From: Taxillus chinensis
Lineage: Eukaryota; Streptophyta; Magnoliopsida; Santalales; Loranthaceae
DNA: 64,000 nucleotides
Assembly (NCBI GenBank): GCA_023512835.1
Contig: CM042085.1
Span: 2,637,989-2,701,988, forward strand
Direction: 5' to 3'
Below are positions 47,549-60,301 of this stretch, piece after piece (position 1 is the first letter of the stretch; every line of letters starts with the position of its first letter). A program made the position numbers and the translations under genes. The notes below the pieces were generated by a model. It did no database searches and was not told the DNA's origin. It saw nothing but the letters and a program-made list of their open reading frames with translations.

Positions 47549-50500
47549 ACCTGAAAAGGCCTGGCTTCCTTTTCTTCTTGCCGTTTGAATCCAGTAGCAA
47601 TCAAGGTAATGCTAACCTGAATGCAGGAAAATGATTTCCAGGTCACGCCCATCACATTAATGGATGCACAAGTGGAGAGAAGGTGCGTGTGCATGTGTAC
47701 ACACTACACAGACAAGGACATGATATCACGTATTCCCCTTCCAACCCACAAAAATCAAAAACTCATTCAAATAAAATAAAATAAAATACAAACCATAGAA
47801 AATTTAAAAGAAAAAATACAAAAAGTATTCAAAAATAAAGATTAGATCTTTATGAAGCTAATGAGCACCGGGTCAAGCGGATAGACCAATCGCAGATCTG
47901 GATTATCAGGTTTAACTGTTGCAGCAGCAACAGCCTGTTTCAAAAAAATTAAAACTCTTCTGTAACAGTTCGAAATACAGACCCGATTACCATCATTCAT
48001 TTAGCTCAACTGAACTCGGTTTTTCCCAGAAAAATTCCCCAACCACAGCCTGCATTATGCTCAATACCATAGATGCAATTGTAGGCTAATTACTCAGGAT
48101 TTAAGTGTTTAAGCTCCTTTTTTTATTAAAGTGAAAACTTACCTGGCCAATTAGTGAATTATCGATAACTGCTCCAAATATTAAGTTGGCACTTGGATCC
48201 ACAAGGTCATATATGACCTCTGCTGCGGCATTCACCTGCAAGAAATCCCAAATAAGAGAAGATATCAGATATCAATTGAATCATAGATACGCATGGCAGA
48301 CAATTTTAAAAGATTAAGATCAATAGTGAGTTCCTAGTAATTTAAATTACATCATATGATTTGACTACAGTCGGGAATTATGTTACTGTCACATCCACAC
48401 TAACACTTTTTGTTTACTGTTCCGGAGACAATCAATACTTACACAGGCCAAAGATTTGCCACCTCATATTACACTAAACCTTTTACTTTAATAACATTCA
48501 GAACCAACATCAACATAGCTGCAGTTCAGGGAAAAAAATTGATGATGTCTTTACGCCATATATTTGACCAGTTTTTTTCATTATAGGGATGAAAGTTAAA
48601 AAATTGAACAATTGAAGAAAAAAAAAAGCATTGGTAAGATCAATAGGCACAATGCTAGGAAGCACCCATCCATACACGCGACAGAAAGTTTATTCCAATT
48701 CTCTTTGAAAAGAGATAATAAACAAGTATGACCTAAGAAAACGATGTACTATAATATATTTTAATTTTCATGTACCAGTATATGGCAATTGAAGGGGGTA
48801 AAATAACATTTCTAAGACGTAAACTAATGCCCGGAGACGAAAAATTGCACTGGCTCTAGTCTAAATAAATCTGTCCAGCTATGTAGTTTGCATTCATGCA
48901 TTCAAAAGATTACAGGGTCAGTATAGTTATCAGGAAAAGGAAAGGTTAACAAAGATCAAACCAACGAGAAGCAGAGTTTGGAGAGAGAGATACCTCATAC
49001 AAGGTCAAATCACTTCCTCCAGTTATGTTCCATACAATTCCAGTAGCCCTCTCTATACCAATGTCAAGTAGAGGTGACTGGATGGCATTTAGGGCAGCAT
49101 CTCTTGCCCTAGTCTTCCCTACAAAAAATGAACATCACCATATAAACATATCATCTGAATTCGGAATAACATACATTCAGGTCTTAGCAGCGAGGTAAAA
49201 AAGATCTTTTATTGAATGGTTACCAATAGATTAACAACAATCTAACCAAAGCCATACTAAATTCAATTACAACAGTATATCATAGAATTTTTTAAAATTA
49301 CCAGTTGCAACAGTATATCATAGATTTTGTTTTTTAAATTACCAGTAGCAATTCCTATCCCCATCAATGAGGAGCCAGCATTTGCCATTATAGCCCGCAC
49401 ATCAGCAAAATCCACATTCACTAGGCCTGGAACCTGCAATTTCCTAACACCATCAGGGAACAAAAGAATAACAGGCCAACTAGCATGTGGTGCCACAAAG
49501 AACAGCCAAATAAAGCAATAATAATATAACTAAAAACAAACTGCATTTCTCTCCTATCAATGTGATACTTGTATAATTTTTTACTATACATCCAGTCATG
49601 CACCCAAAATGTATTGTCCTCCAACATAATTAGTGATTTTTGTTATGTGCCCTGCAAGGATAGCATGAGCATTCTGCATCAGCATTCTGTTTAATGGAAG
49701 ATACAAGGACATCTTCCGTGCAGTACACACAATGTTCTAAAAAGAATTATCAGAAATTTGGAAGGTATAAATATCATTATGATGCATGGACTGTGGGAAG
49801 ACAATTAAATAAAATAGCATAGAACACTTCATCTAAGCGTGCATGCAGCAAAATATTTCATTATATTTTACCAAGAACAGCACGTGTCTTAACAAGTTGA
49901 TTTCTCTCTTAGACTTCCCATACCGTGATTATATCAGATATACCACGAACACCTTGTCGAAGAATATCATCAGCAAGGTTAAATGCTTCTGTTACTGGAG
50001 TGGATTGGGAAACTGCTGCTAATAACTTGTCATTTGGAATGACAATTAATGTGTCAACATTGTCTCTCAAAGCTGCAATTCCTTCCTGGGCTTGAACAGT
50101 TCTCCTTCGTCCTTCAAAAGAGAAAGGGGTTGTGACAATTCCAACAGTCAAGATGCCCATGGACTTTGCAACCCCTGCAATTACAGGAGCTGCACCAGTA
50201 CCAGTTCCACCACCCATTCCAGCCTGCACAAAAAAAAATTAGTGTCATAAAAGGGTATTAGAGTCTGGACAACAAATAAAGAAAGAATAGGGGGCATATC
50301 TGAGAGAGAGAGCACTTAGTCCTACAAAACATGGGCAATGAGCTTGCATAGGAACGACAATCTTTTGGAAATTTATTATGTAAATCTAATCAGTAAAATA
50401 ATGTTGCAGTCAGTACAAGTTATGGCACTGTAATGCAAAGGATAAGCTACCAGTGATCAGTGATCGGTGATGATTACACACAAAGGATAAGCTACTAGTG

Positions 50501-51916
50501 TATGTGCAACACCTCGCCCCCTCCCCCTCCCCAATTTTAGCTAATAGCTTCAAAAGATAACAAAATCATTCAGATTGATGTGGTGTTGTTCAAACTGTGT
50601 CATTATTTAAATATTAGATTATGTAAACTCACTTCCCGTTATGGATTTGCAGTTGAAACAATAATCTGCAATATCCAACACAGTTAACAGATTTCAGGCA
50701 TCAAATGGAAATATACAAATGGAATAGCATGTACAAAGTACAATATGATTCTCGTAAAGTCTATGGAGTTCAAAAGTAAATAGTTAACTATGATTTCCAC
50801 CTTCAAGTTTCAAGTTCTTCATAGGTAAGTGCATGCTTACTGAGAAGTGAGAAGTATTTACACAAATACAGATGGATACATATATCTACATGCAAGTCAT
50901 GAATTTTCTTCTTTCACATGCATCCTACTCATATTTGGGTAATTCACATTCATATCGCCTTAAAACTAGCAGAGCAGTTTCAGAAACAGCAAACCAAAAT
51001 TTTCCTAAACACCAATTGAAAGAACTACTTCACAATGTACTATGTAGCAATTCTTTGCTTTATTTTACACAATTCTAAGACAGCCATTTGAAGTTGACAT
51101 ACTGAATGAAAAGAACATTCCTGCTCCTGCATTTCTATTTACTGTAGTAAAAAAATTAATATTCGATAGCTTTTATGAGAAGAATCAAAGGCAGCATGCC
51201 TGCTTCGGACAGGCAAGGTTAATTAATTTTCAAGCATTTTAGGGTTGATTTTGCAGATACATCCTACGGGTTAGGAGCAGGACACTTGGACCTACAGTGA
51301 CAAAGACCATGTCTGCACCATAAACAGCCTCTGCTATCGCTTCTTTGCTTTCCGTGGCAGCCCTCATGCCAATATCTGGATTTCCACCAGCACCAAGGCC
51401 CCTGGTTAGCTCCTGACCAATCTGCAGACGTTGCTCAGGAAACGCTGGCGACATTTTCATGGCTTGAACATCAGTGTTGACAATCCAAAACTCAACATCC
51501 TTCATAGAACACTCAATCATCCGGTTAACTGCATTAGAACCACCACCTCCAACACCAACAACTTTGATTTTGGCTTCGTTATAATTGCTTGGAGTGAAGT
51601 TACTCAAATTTTCAGTTACAGTCCCACCTGAGCTATTCTTTCTGGGGTTTTTAGCAGTGCTATTCTCCTCGCCTTGAAGCATAGATATTTCGGGGCGTAG
51701 ATTCAGGTAAGGGCTGACGCTGTGGGAGTTAGAAGCACATTTAAAACGGGACGAGCATGATCCAATCTTCTGGCCTACTCCTTTCCCAATCATCACTGAG
51801 TGAACTCTTCTAAATCTCAATTTCTTATCTAGTAATACTCCTCCGCAAGCAGTTCCCACCCCGGATTGGTTTCGAGTATCTGGAAGCATAGAATAAGGGG
51901 ACAGACATGTTGCCAT
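47334..51916 (-). CDS. FTSZ2: Plastid division protein FtsZ2 (tubulin-like GTPase), 7 exons
   Basis: Exons: 51916-51296, 50223-49924, 49433-49343, 49118-48994, 48235-48143, 47616-47551 and 47459-47334. They total 1422 nt and encode 473 residues. FtsZ2 polymerises with FtsZ1 into the stromal Z ring that divides chloroplasts. A transit peptide (about 1-60) precedes the GTPase core: [16 protein letters not shown] (119-134), [16 protein letters not shown], the tubulin signature [12 protein letters not shown] (209-220), [10 protein letters not shown], and the catalytic loop [11 protein letters not shown] (313-323). The C-terminal motif [11 protein letters not shown] (455-465) marks FtsZ2, not FtsZ1, and binds ARC6. 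Start MATCLSPYS matches the Arabidopsis FtsZ2-1 start; an upstream in-frame ATG is ignored. The donor of exon 6 abuts a (CT)n tract. Confidence 0.95.
47515..47546. repeat. (GA)n microsatellite at an FtsZ2 5' splice site
   Basis: About 16 GA units, read as (CT)n on the transcript, beginning four bases inside intron 6, whose donor is CAG|GTGTTCTCTC. Length changes would alter the start of the intron. Confidence 0.88.
47842..47934 (-). other. FTSZ2: Candidate alternative last exon inside FtsZ2 intron 5
   Basis: A good acceptor (TTTTTTTGAAACAG) precedes 47934. The sequence after it stays open in the FtsZ2 frame for 30 codons ([16 protein letters not shown], then [14 protein letters not shown]) before TAA. 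Splicing here would replace the normal C-terminus, including the ARC6-binding motif. No family match is recognised and no polyadenylation signal is placed, so it may be a chance open frame. Confidence 0.25.
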
Positions 51917-52031
51917 CTCAAAATGGTGATGCCTGAAGCTCCAAATCACAGGAATTAGAGGGGTGCCCAAAGGGTTATAGAGTAACAAGTAAGGAGTCAC
52001 CAGAAACCACTGTGAATCTGTCTTCTAGAAC

Positions 52032-52600
52032 CTGGGTAAATAAGAAAACATGTTAATCGGGAGAGACAAAAATCCAAAACCAAACACAAGGAAAGTTACG
52101 TTGAGGTAACGCGCGATGGGTTAACGACGTGATAGGAACAGGAAAACGAACTCAATCGTGGCAACAATATACCATCCCATACGTGAACTCGAAGTCCACA
52201 AAGCATCAAAAGCTGTAGAATGTTGAGCGGCACTCGACAGACACAGCTGCAGACAAATAGAAAGAACCCAGAATCTGAAACTGTAAAGTTTGTTAAAACC
52301 ACTGGAAGACGATAAGTCCTAGGTTGAATAACAGATGGGGGAGACAAACGAGGAAGAATAAGTCCTAGATTCAGCAATCGGCAGAAGCAATGGAGATTTG
52401 GAGCCTCGGAACATAAAGAAAAACACGCAGCGACGAAAAAATGGTACCTCCCGGAGCAGCGAAGCAAGAATCAGAGAACAAAGGATAGGCGGTACGGTGA
52501 AGAGGGTTTCGATTTTGTTGGTGGTTTTGCTGACGCCGCGAAACCTGAAGCCTTTGTGCTGTGGTGTGTTTGGGGAGACGGCGAAATCCAAGCCTGATGA
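52032..52600 (-). other. FTSZ2: FtsZ2 5' leader with intron and possible spliced uORF
   Basis: A donor GGGAG|GTACC (exon ends 52448) and an acceptor TTTACCCAG (before 52031) define a 416-bp leader intron. The next ATG upstream, at 52591, would read 48 codons, cross the junction in frame, and end 18 codons later at TAA, before the main start. If transcription begins above 52591, this is a 66-codon upstream ORF. Confidence 0.45.
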
Positions 52601-52649
52601 CTCGGCTTCACTTATCGCCCATTAGTTGTAGGAGTTACTGTGATAATGT

Positions 52650-54662
52650 TATTTTAAAAAATAATGTAAATATAAAATTTGATAGTAATATAAACTTAAA
52701 AATAAAATTTAAAAATGGTAATGCGTTATTATTATTTTAAATAAATTTAATTATTTTTAAATTTTAATTTTAATTTATTGATAGATTCTAATTATTATTA
52801 TTATTTTTACTTAGGGATATTAAATATTATTTTTAAAAAATTTTAATTTGATGTTTAAAAATCACATTTTTAAAAATATGTTTTTCCTATTGAATATAAA
52901 TTATTTTAAAATTATAGTTAAACTCTAATAAAATTCATAAAAAAATAAAAAAAGCAAAAATTATATTAAAACATAAAATTCAAAAAATCAAAGTCATTTG
53001 CTTTGAGCTTTCTTTGTGTGGCATCCTATTCAAAGTTCTTCAAAACATATATTAATTCTCTTTGTCAAAAGAAGCACTTGCACCTCCAAAGTTTTGTCTT
53101 GTTTGATGGGATTGAGTTCCTCTTGAGTGATGTATTTGTAGAAAAATAATTATTGATGTGTGTGTGTATATATATATAGATAATTTATAAAATAAGAAAC
53201 TAATAAATACTGTTTAATGAATTTATAACAATAAATTAATATTATAAACAAGCAATTATTGTTTAAATAAAATTCAAACAAAATCCTATGTTACTCGATA
53301 AATCTTACATATGAATTATTTTTACGTTATTCAACTAATACAAATTTCTTATAGAAAGATATATAAATTAAAACTTATATAGGGACTGTTGGCCTTGGGT
53401 AGGTTGTGCAGGTAATTCACGCACAATGGCGTTTTCTCTGTCGTTGGATTGGTATGAATAAAAAGTTCTTAAAAACAATAATATTAATTCAACAGTAATG
53501 AAAATATTCCTGTGCGAATTACCTGCATAATTTACTTGTATGTAGTATTAATCTAAATTTAATAGGAGACTAATGAGTAGTGTGAAACTTTTTGGTTTTG
53601 TGCGAAAAATATAAATATCATTGTTTTTTTATTCGTAGAGTTCGATAAAAAGAAAAAATGACCATTTTTTCGAGAAATAAAAACAATCTTCAAATGAAAG
53701 AAAGAAATTTACAAATATAGAAACAATAAAATTTTAAAATAGAATTAGAAAGTTGGCACACTGATCCATCACCGAATCTAGATTTTACTTATATATTTGT
53801 AAGAGCATTCACACCCATTTTTTTTTTGCAGAATATACAATAAATATTTATAAACCTTTAAAAAATCTCACACATCACCTCCTCCATTTTTATTCATATA
53901 TAATAAAATAATATTTTTTAAAATAAATATTTAATAAATTTTCTCTCTCTGTTATTTCTCATTATGTTTTGAATTCATAAACCGCTATCATAATTAATGT
54001 GCAACTAATATATTTTTAAAAATAAAGATATGATTTGCATAGATTCACAGTAACAATTTTTTTAAAAAATTCTAAATTTTAGAGTTTGAAGAACTTACTG
54101 TAGAGTAATTTTTAGTTAAAATTTAAAAATTTCTTAGAATTATAAAAAAATATATATTTAAGACGTGTCATGCACCTAAAAAAATGGTTAAATAAGTTTT
54201 TTTTTCATTTTATTAAAAAAAATGCTGGAAACAAATTTTGGTAATGAGATAGATACAAACGGCAAAGAGGATGCTTCTATGATATAAAAATGCAGGGGAC
54301 ATACACAGTCACATACACAAAAAACAAAGTACCTTGTGTCTCAAATCCGAGCACTATGCTATGCCCGTAAGATACACACGAACACCTTTGAACACTCCAT
54401 TTTAACACCTGAACATTCTTCAACTACAACCTCTACCAATCAGACATACATACACACACAGACAACAGTGTATATATTGTGTTTCACATAAGAACGCTAT
54501 ACTATGCCAGTAATAAGCTACATATGTACACCCTTGGACGCTGTGCTATGCCACACCTGAACATTCTTCAACGGCAACCTCCTTGAGTCAGATATGTACA
54601 AAATTAAACCGTATCGATTCTACCAGAACACGGACCGCCTCATTAAGAGTGGATAACTCTGC
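52650..54662. other. Gene-free AT-rich intergenic DNA
   Basis: Very AT-rich to about 54240. Near 54350-54560 two partial copies of an AACACTATGCCA.../CACCTGAACATTCTTCAAC segment form a loose direct repeat. This is downstream of the TM9 gene. No coding signal. Confidence 0.45.
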
Positions 54663-57600
54663 TCACTCAATCTTGTCTGGATCATTCACGTGGCGTAAAG
54701 CTAGGAATGTAGCAAAGAAACTGACCGTCCCTAGTACCAGGAACAAAGCATAGAACATACAGGCATTGTAGCACAGAAATAGAACGTCCCCAACGACATT
54801 ATCCGTGCCTCTTCTGAGTTGGAAATATATTCCGTAGAAAAACATGAAGATTGCAGTTGAGCCTCCACGTAACACGGACCTGCAAGATTGTCCAAGATCA
54901 TCCTAGAAAATGAAATAAAATGGTCTATGTGTTGAGATAATAACAATGGGAATTTTGCACTGGAGACCCTTTTCTGGTCTATTTGTTTTCCCATTCTGTC
55001 AGTAAAGCTTTAGGTAACAATACTGGCTTAAAATCATGAATATGTGGAGCCCTAGAGTTTGAGTAAAAATGCTACTAAGCAATGCGGGATCAAATTTCTT
55101 GCCCAAAATGAAACGATATAAACTTGTACTTAACAAAGCGAAGGAGCCAAGTTTTAAGGGAGTACCTCCACCACCATGTGTTGCCTTGTCTGGACGGCCA
55201 AAGGTAAACTAGAAACGTGCTAATTTTGATCGTAATTGCAATAATCAGAACAAAGTACAGAAACAGATGAAAAAATGAATGGCAGATTTTGAGGTTCCAC
55301 AAGCTAGCATAGAAACTGTCCATGCCCCTGTAGAGGAGAAGGAAAGGTGGAAGCCCCCCAAGGAGCATCTGGGCAGGGGTCCTCATGTACCAAGATAGCT
55401 GATGGGTTTCCCTTGAGCCTCCTCTGGTGTTACAAGGCGCTCGGAACTCTGGCTGACACACATGACCAATCTTGCCACCAAGAAGTAGCATTGGTATAGG
55501 AATGATTCCCCATAGGACTAATTCTGAGGCAGCAATACCAATTTTAGGGAAACTTGAGATCCCTTCACCCATTGTTAGTACTATATTAACGTGAGCAACT
55601 ATGATGAATACTGGAACAAAGTATAGGGCCCCAGTCTGGAAAATGCATTCTTTCTGCAGGATTAGAATTTTTGACGTTGAGGAAAGTGATGATAAGGTGA
55701 AAGACAAAGAAATGAATCAAAATATATTGTGATAGAGAAGCGCAATATTACCAATCCAATATCAGTATAGTGAAGATGAAATGAGGAAGCGATGAACCCA
55801 GCAATAGCAGATGTCACGCAATACAAGAAGACAACTTTAGCGAACAATGCCTCATGACCGCAAGAATTCAAAATGCCTTGATATTGAAGAAAGAGTAGGG
55901 AGCAAATCCTGAACATAAAATCACGGGGTGGGGGTGATGTTATAATTGTGAAATACAAATTTTAAAAAAAGTGACGCACACCCAGAAAATAAAATAAAGT
56001 TATAATGCCTGATTTTTTATCAAGTTGAAAATCAAATTGATTTCAAATTTAAAAATAATTTAAAATATATTTAAAAGAATATGTTCTTTTAAAATTAAAT
56101 CTATAAAAAATAAAAATAAAATAAAATAAAATATTATGCACACAAGTAATAAAATAAATTAAAAATAAAAAATTATTTAAATCACAAATTTAGATTTCTA
56201 TTTAAAAATAAAAAACAGTTAGAAATAAATTTTTAGAACTAAATTTACAAAATAATAATTTTAAAATATTATGGATCTCATTATTTTTGAATTCAAAAAT
56301 TAAATTCCGCTTGAATTCAGCAGCATCAAACACAACCTAACAACTTAAAGTTTCAAACATATATTTTTATAACAATCATAACAATATGGTTTATTATGAA
56401 ACATTCTTCTGAAAATAAAGAAAGTGAATTACTTGCATAAATCACCATGACATTTTTAGATAGCTTACATAATAAACATTTGAGTCCCAACACCCAGGAT
56501 GGCACCAAATAAGGCTGTGTATGGCGGACATCTGCATCCATCCCCATGAAGTTGCCTCATGTTCACTCTCCAGTGACTTCCGTCTCCTATGTCTCTATTA
56601 GAATACCTGCAATATAATTCATCAAATTTTGGTTAAATCGATTGCGCTTGGTTGGCTTGTTTGACTAGAACCCTCAAAATACTAGAAAGGTCAGGAATAC
56701 CGAGTGAGATAGTTTGAAACGTATCGTATTGCCAAATAAAAAAATAACAGCTCCCAGGCAAGAATGACAAAGGCCCTAGATATGAACAGAGGAGTAAATT
56801 CCCATCTTTCTACTTCGATAGGCTTAGGCTTCGACAGTAACTCTTCATCAAACTCTTTCCAGTAGACAGAATATGTGAAATTAACCTTAACACAGGCATC
56901 CTCAGTAACATCCAGTTGAGATTCAATGTCGCATGCAACAGTTATAGCAATCACCCGGTCCTCCATGAAATAGGCATGAAAGATAAGGTGCTTGCAGACG
57001 TAGTACTTGGTCGTTAGGCTGTGGTTCACTAGAGCTGCCATGGTTTTTCCCACCTTCCCTTGAACACGGATGTTGTTACCGTACATCTCAAATGCATATC
57101 CATGTCTAACAGCATTCCGGAATTTCGCAACTTCACCATCAGTCAGATTCTTCTCACAAAGTGTTTCTCTTACCTTATCCTTCTTAAACCTCAACTCGTA
57201 CTGTGTAGTTGTGAAGCAATCACCTGCGACAACTTCATGAAAGGTTTTCTTCCTGTCGATTATTTGAACTGCAACCCAGGGAAGTGGAGAACGGGTCATC
57301 ACCATATTTTAATGCCGTCCATCAATCAATCGAAAGGTTTTTAACTTGGGGTCTCTCATAACTTACCTCCTGGAGGGCAAAATGGCAAGTCATAGTAGGA
57401 GGTAGCCTTGCTGCAAGAGAAGATTTGTCAAATCAGCTGGGAAAAGTACAACTTATGGTAGTCCATATATGAGATACGCAACGGAAGAACACGATTGATG
57501 TTATCAAATTGAAAGATTTTCAGTGTCGCAGTAAAATGCTGTCTGCCCAATGGTTTATGAACCTTTGTCTATACATGATCTTAGGATTTACACTACACAG

Positions 57601-58352
57601 AAGAATTAAAACCAGTGAAACAGTGACTACTAAAAAACTATGCCAAATCAGAATTTCGAGACAGAATGAAAGCAATAACATAATCGATTGACAGAAGAAA
57701 AAATATCTCAAATTTAGAACCAGTAAAACAGAAACAGAAAAATAAAGAACATGAACGCTCAACTCATCATGGATCTTCTGCAAATATCAGAACTACCCAT
57801 TAGGATGAAAACAATAAGTTAATCAGTCGACATGTGATCAATCGTAATTTTCACTTTAAAGTCTTGAATCTTGATGAGGTTGCCACAATATTATCAGATT
57901 CAAATTATTCGATAGTGAGACCATTCAATGTAATAAACTGAAGAAACAATAGCATATATGGCACAACAAGATCAATGCCCGCACAAATGAAGAACCCAAA
58001 AGCTTCTATCATCCCAGATGTTTAATCAAGCTAAAACCAGAACTTCCACATAAAAGAAAATTTGTAACATAATCAGTCAACAGATCGGTGTTACTAAACT
58101 GAAGTCTTGAGATTTCCAGATCATTAGAAATGGAAAAGATTGAGGTGTAGAAAGGTGATTCAAAATGTTGATTCAGAGCATAGAACAATCGATAATTTAC
58201 CAAGGTTTCTCGGTCGGGAAAACCGTGTTGGCGAACAGTGGGACGTTATCTCCATCTTTGTAGTGACCACGGTCACTGCTGTCGGGGAAGGCCGATATAA
58301 CCAAGAGCGCGAGTAACAGAAAGAAGCAGCTTGTTGCAGAGGATAGAGCCAT
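54663..58352 (-). CDS. Transmembrane 9 superfamily (nonaspanin/EMP70) protein, divergent, 7 exons
   Basis: Exons: 58352-58201, 57410-57367, 57268-56701, 56606-56469, 55908-55752, 55653-55166 and 54879-54663. They sum to 1764 nt and 587 residues with every junction in frame. A cleavable signal peptide (1 to about 22) precedes YKDGDNVPLFANTVFP and YYDLPFCPPG, the luminal signature. The luminal domain runs to about residue 230 and the multi-pass membrane part follows: CPPYTALFGAILGVGTQMF, VTSAIAGFIASSFH, PEFRAPC, SWYMRTPAQMLLGGLPPF, TWWWRSVLRGGSTAIFMFFY and YALFLVLGTVSF. TM9 proteins cycle through the Golgi and endosomes and help sort membrane cargo. Many usually fixed residues differ: the MYYDDLPIWGFIG-type stretch reads MYGNNIRVQG, and the expected C-terminal KxD/E motif is replaced by VNDPDKIE. 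The reading frame is nevertheless intact. It resembles the short TMN5-like plant group. Confidence 0.82.
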
Positions 58353-58373
58353 TGATGCAGAGAGCGAACGAAC

Positions 58374-58393
58374 GAGAGAGAGAGAGAGAGAGG
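58374..58393. repeat. (GA)n tract in the TM9 leader
   Basis: About ten GA units (CT on the transcript) lie 22 bp upstream of the TM9 start codon. Confidence 0.85.
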
Positions 58394-58399
58394 GGTTTC

Positions 58400-60301
58400 A
58401 AAAGCAAGAAACGGAGGGAAACGTTGAGAGGAAGTGAAATTAACGATTTTCTTGGAAGATGGCTTGTGCTTTAATCTACGCCGTTCAAACCGTAAGTCTC
58501 AGAAAATTGACGGAGCAAAATCCATTTAGAAGCCGGCTGGGATCCGACAGTGGCTTACTCATATTAACGGTGAAACCGGTATGTTAGTTATAGCTTCTTG
58601 GTGTTTTCTTCATCATCTTCTTCTCCTTTTTAATATACTTGATCTTGATATCAATATTAGCATTTTACTAATATCAGTTGTTCTCTTGCTTGGTTAAGGG
58701 TTTTTTTTTCCTTTTAATTTTTTTTTATGCTGTTGTTTTTTTTTTTCACACAAAAAACGAAATTTCAACATATGATTTAACAATCTCAAATTTATAAATT
58801 TATAATATCAATTTTTGTATTAAAAAAAACAAGACTATATAAGTTAATGACACCAAACTTAAAATTTGAACAGAATTTTGAAAAACACGCCATATACAAG
58901 TTTGAATTATGTTTGAAAATTTCTCAGAATTAAAACTTAATTTACGAATTAAAGACATAAAACTCATTAATGACATTAACAGTTAAATCTAACAATAAAC
59001 AATAAATGGACACATGCAGTTTGGACCTGGGAAAAACATTTATCCAATTTTTGTAGACAGCGTAGCCGTGCCACAGATTAAGAGGAAGTGCAGGGTCCAA
59101 TTAAGAGTAATTGCTTCAGGTCTCATACATTTTCTTTGCTTTGATGACACAAATTTCAATTTATTAAAACAAATATCTACAATTTTCACAAAAAATTAAA
59201 TGTTACAATATCAACTAAATTTCAAATCACAATTGAACATATCAAAAATCATGAGATTCACTTTGTTTCTTCAAATCATGATTTTCACTCTATAAATCAT
59301 AATTGGGGCTTATAAAATTATAAATAAGGATTTAAATTCTATTTGACAAAATAATGTTTTAAAATTTATAAATTAATAGTTTTTTTTTTTAAAGTAAAAC
59401 TGTGTAAGACAAGCAAAAGTAGTGTAAAAACAGTTACATAATGACTAATGAGTGTAGAAGATCTGAAACACTGTCTAATAAATTAATAATTACTACAACA
59501 TCATAAACATATTTAGAAGATTTTTTTACTACTAATTGTTCTCTTATTATTTAATTTCATATGAACACTCATGACCCATATCTCGTATATTTAATCAAGG
59601 AGGTAAGTTGTGTCCTTCAAATTTAATCATTACACATATGCGAATGACTTGAAATAAAATCTTGAACGAAATAATAAATTATAACAAGTTTATTAATATT
59701 TGCATATGTTAAAAAACTGGTCAAACAAAAAAATGAGGGGTTAGAATATGCTTGGCTAAACTAATAAGCAAAAACTTTTAAAAAAGTATTTAGTCAACCC
59801 TTACATATGTTTATATACTAATTTGTATATGCATAGTCATATTATCCCCCCCCCCCCCCCCCCCGATATATACACATCACATGTTTCTTTATAATTAATT
59901 TCTTTCAAAAAACTTCTTCTCCAAACATAAACTTATTTTATAAGTCCTATTAAATAGACTATAGCATCAATTTAGTTTAAATGTAAGTAAAACTAATATA
60001 TAGATTAAACGCTCCATCAGTGCCAAATGTATGTTGTCAATCCAACTTTATTTTGTGTCATTTAATATAGTTATAAAAAAATTAATGATATTTTCTAAAA
60101 ATTATTTAAGGGCTTATACTTTGTTTTAAAAGTTTATCATTTTTCATTTAGATAAACAAAAATAAAAAAACCTAAAAATATCTCCTCACTAAACATTTCT
60201 TTGAAGTTTTTTCCACGATCAAACATCTTTCATAATTAGTATTATGATATTTTGAAAGGTCACGCTACCTACAAGTCGTCTTGCGCAAGTCTAGGATGCA
60301 C
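58400..60301. other. TM9 promoter and AT-rich intergenic DNA
   Basis: No genes seen. It contains T-runs (58698-58750) and the C19 run described separately. Confidence 0.45.
59846..59864. repeat. C19 homopolymer
   Basis: Nineteen consecutive C in otherwise AT-rich intergenic DNA. It could form i-motif or G-quadruplex structures and is prone to length error. Confidence 0.85.

Noticed and set aside
51917..52000. Upstream in-frame start for FtsZ2
   Set aside because: Homologous FtsZ2 proteins start at the MAT codon; the extension [12 protein letters not shown] is not conserved and lies in the leader.
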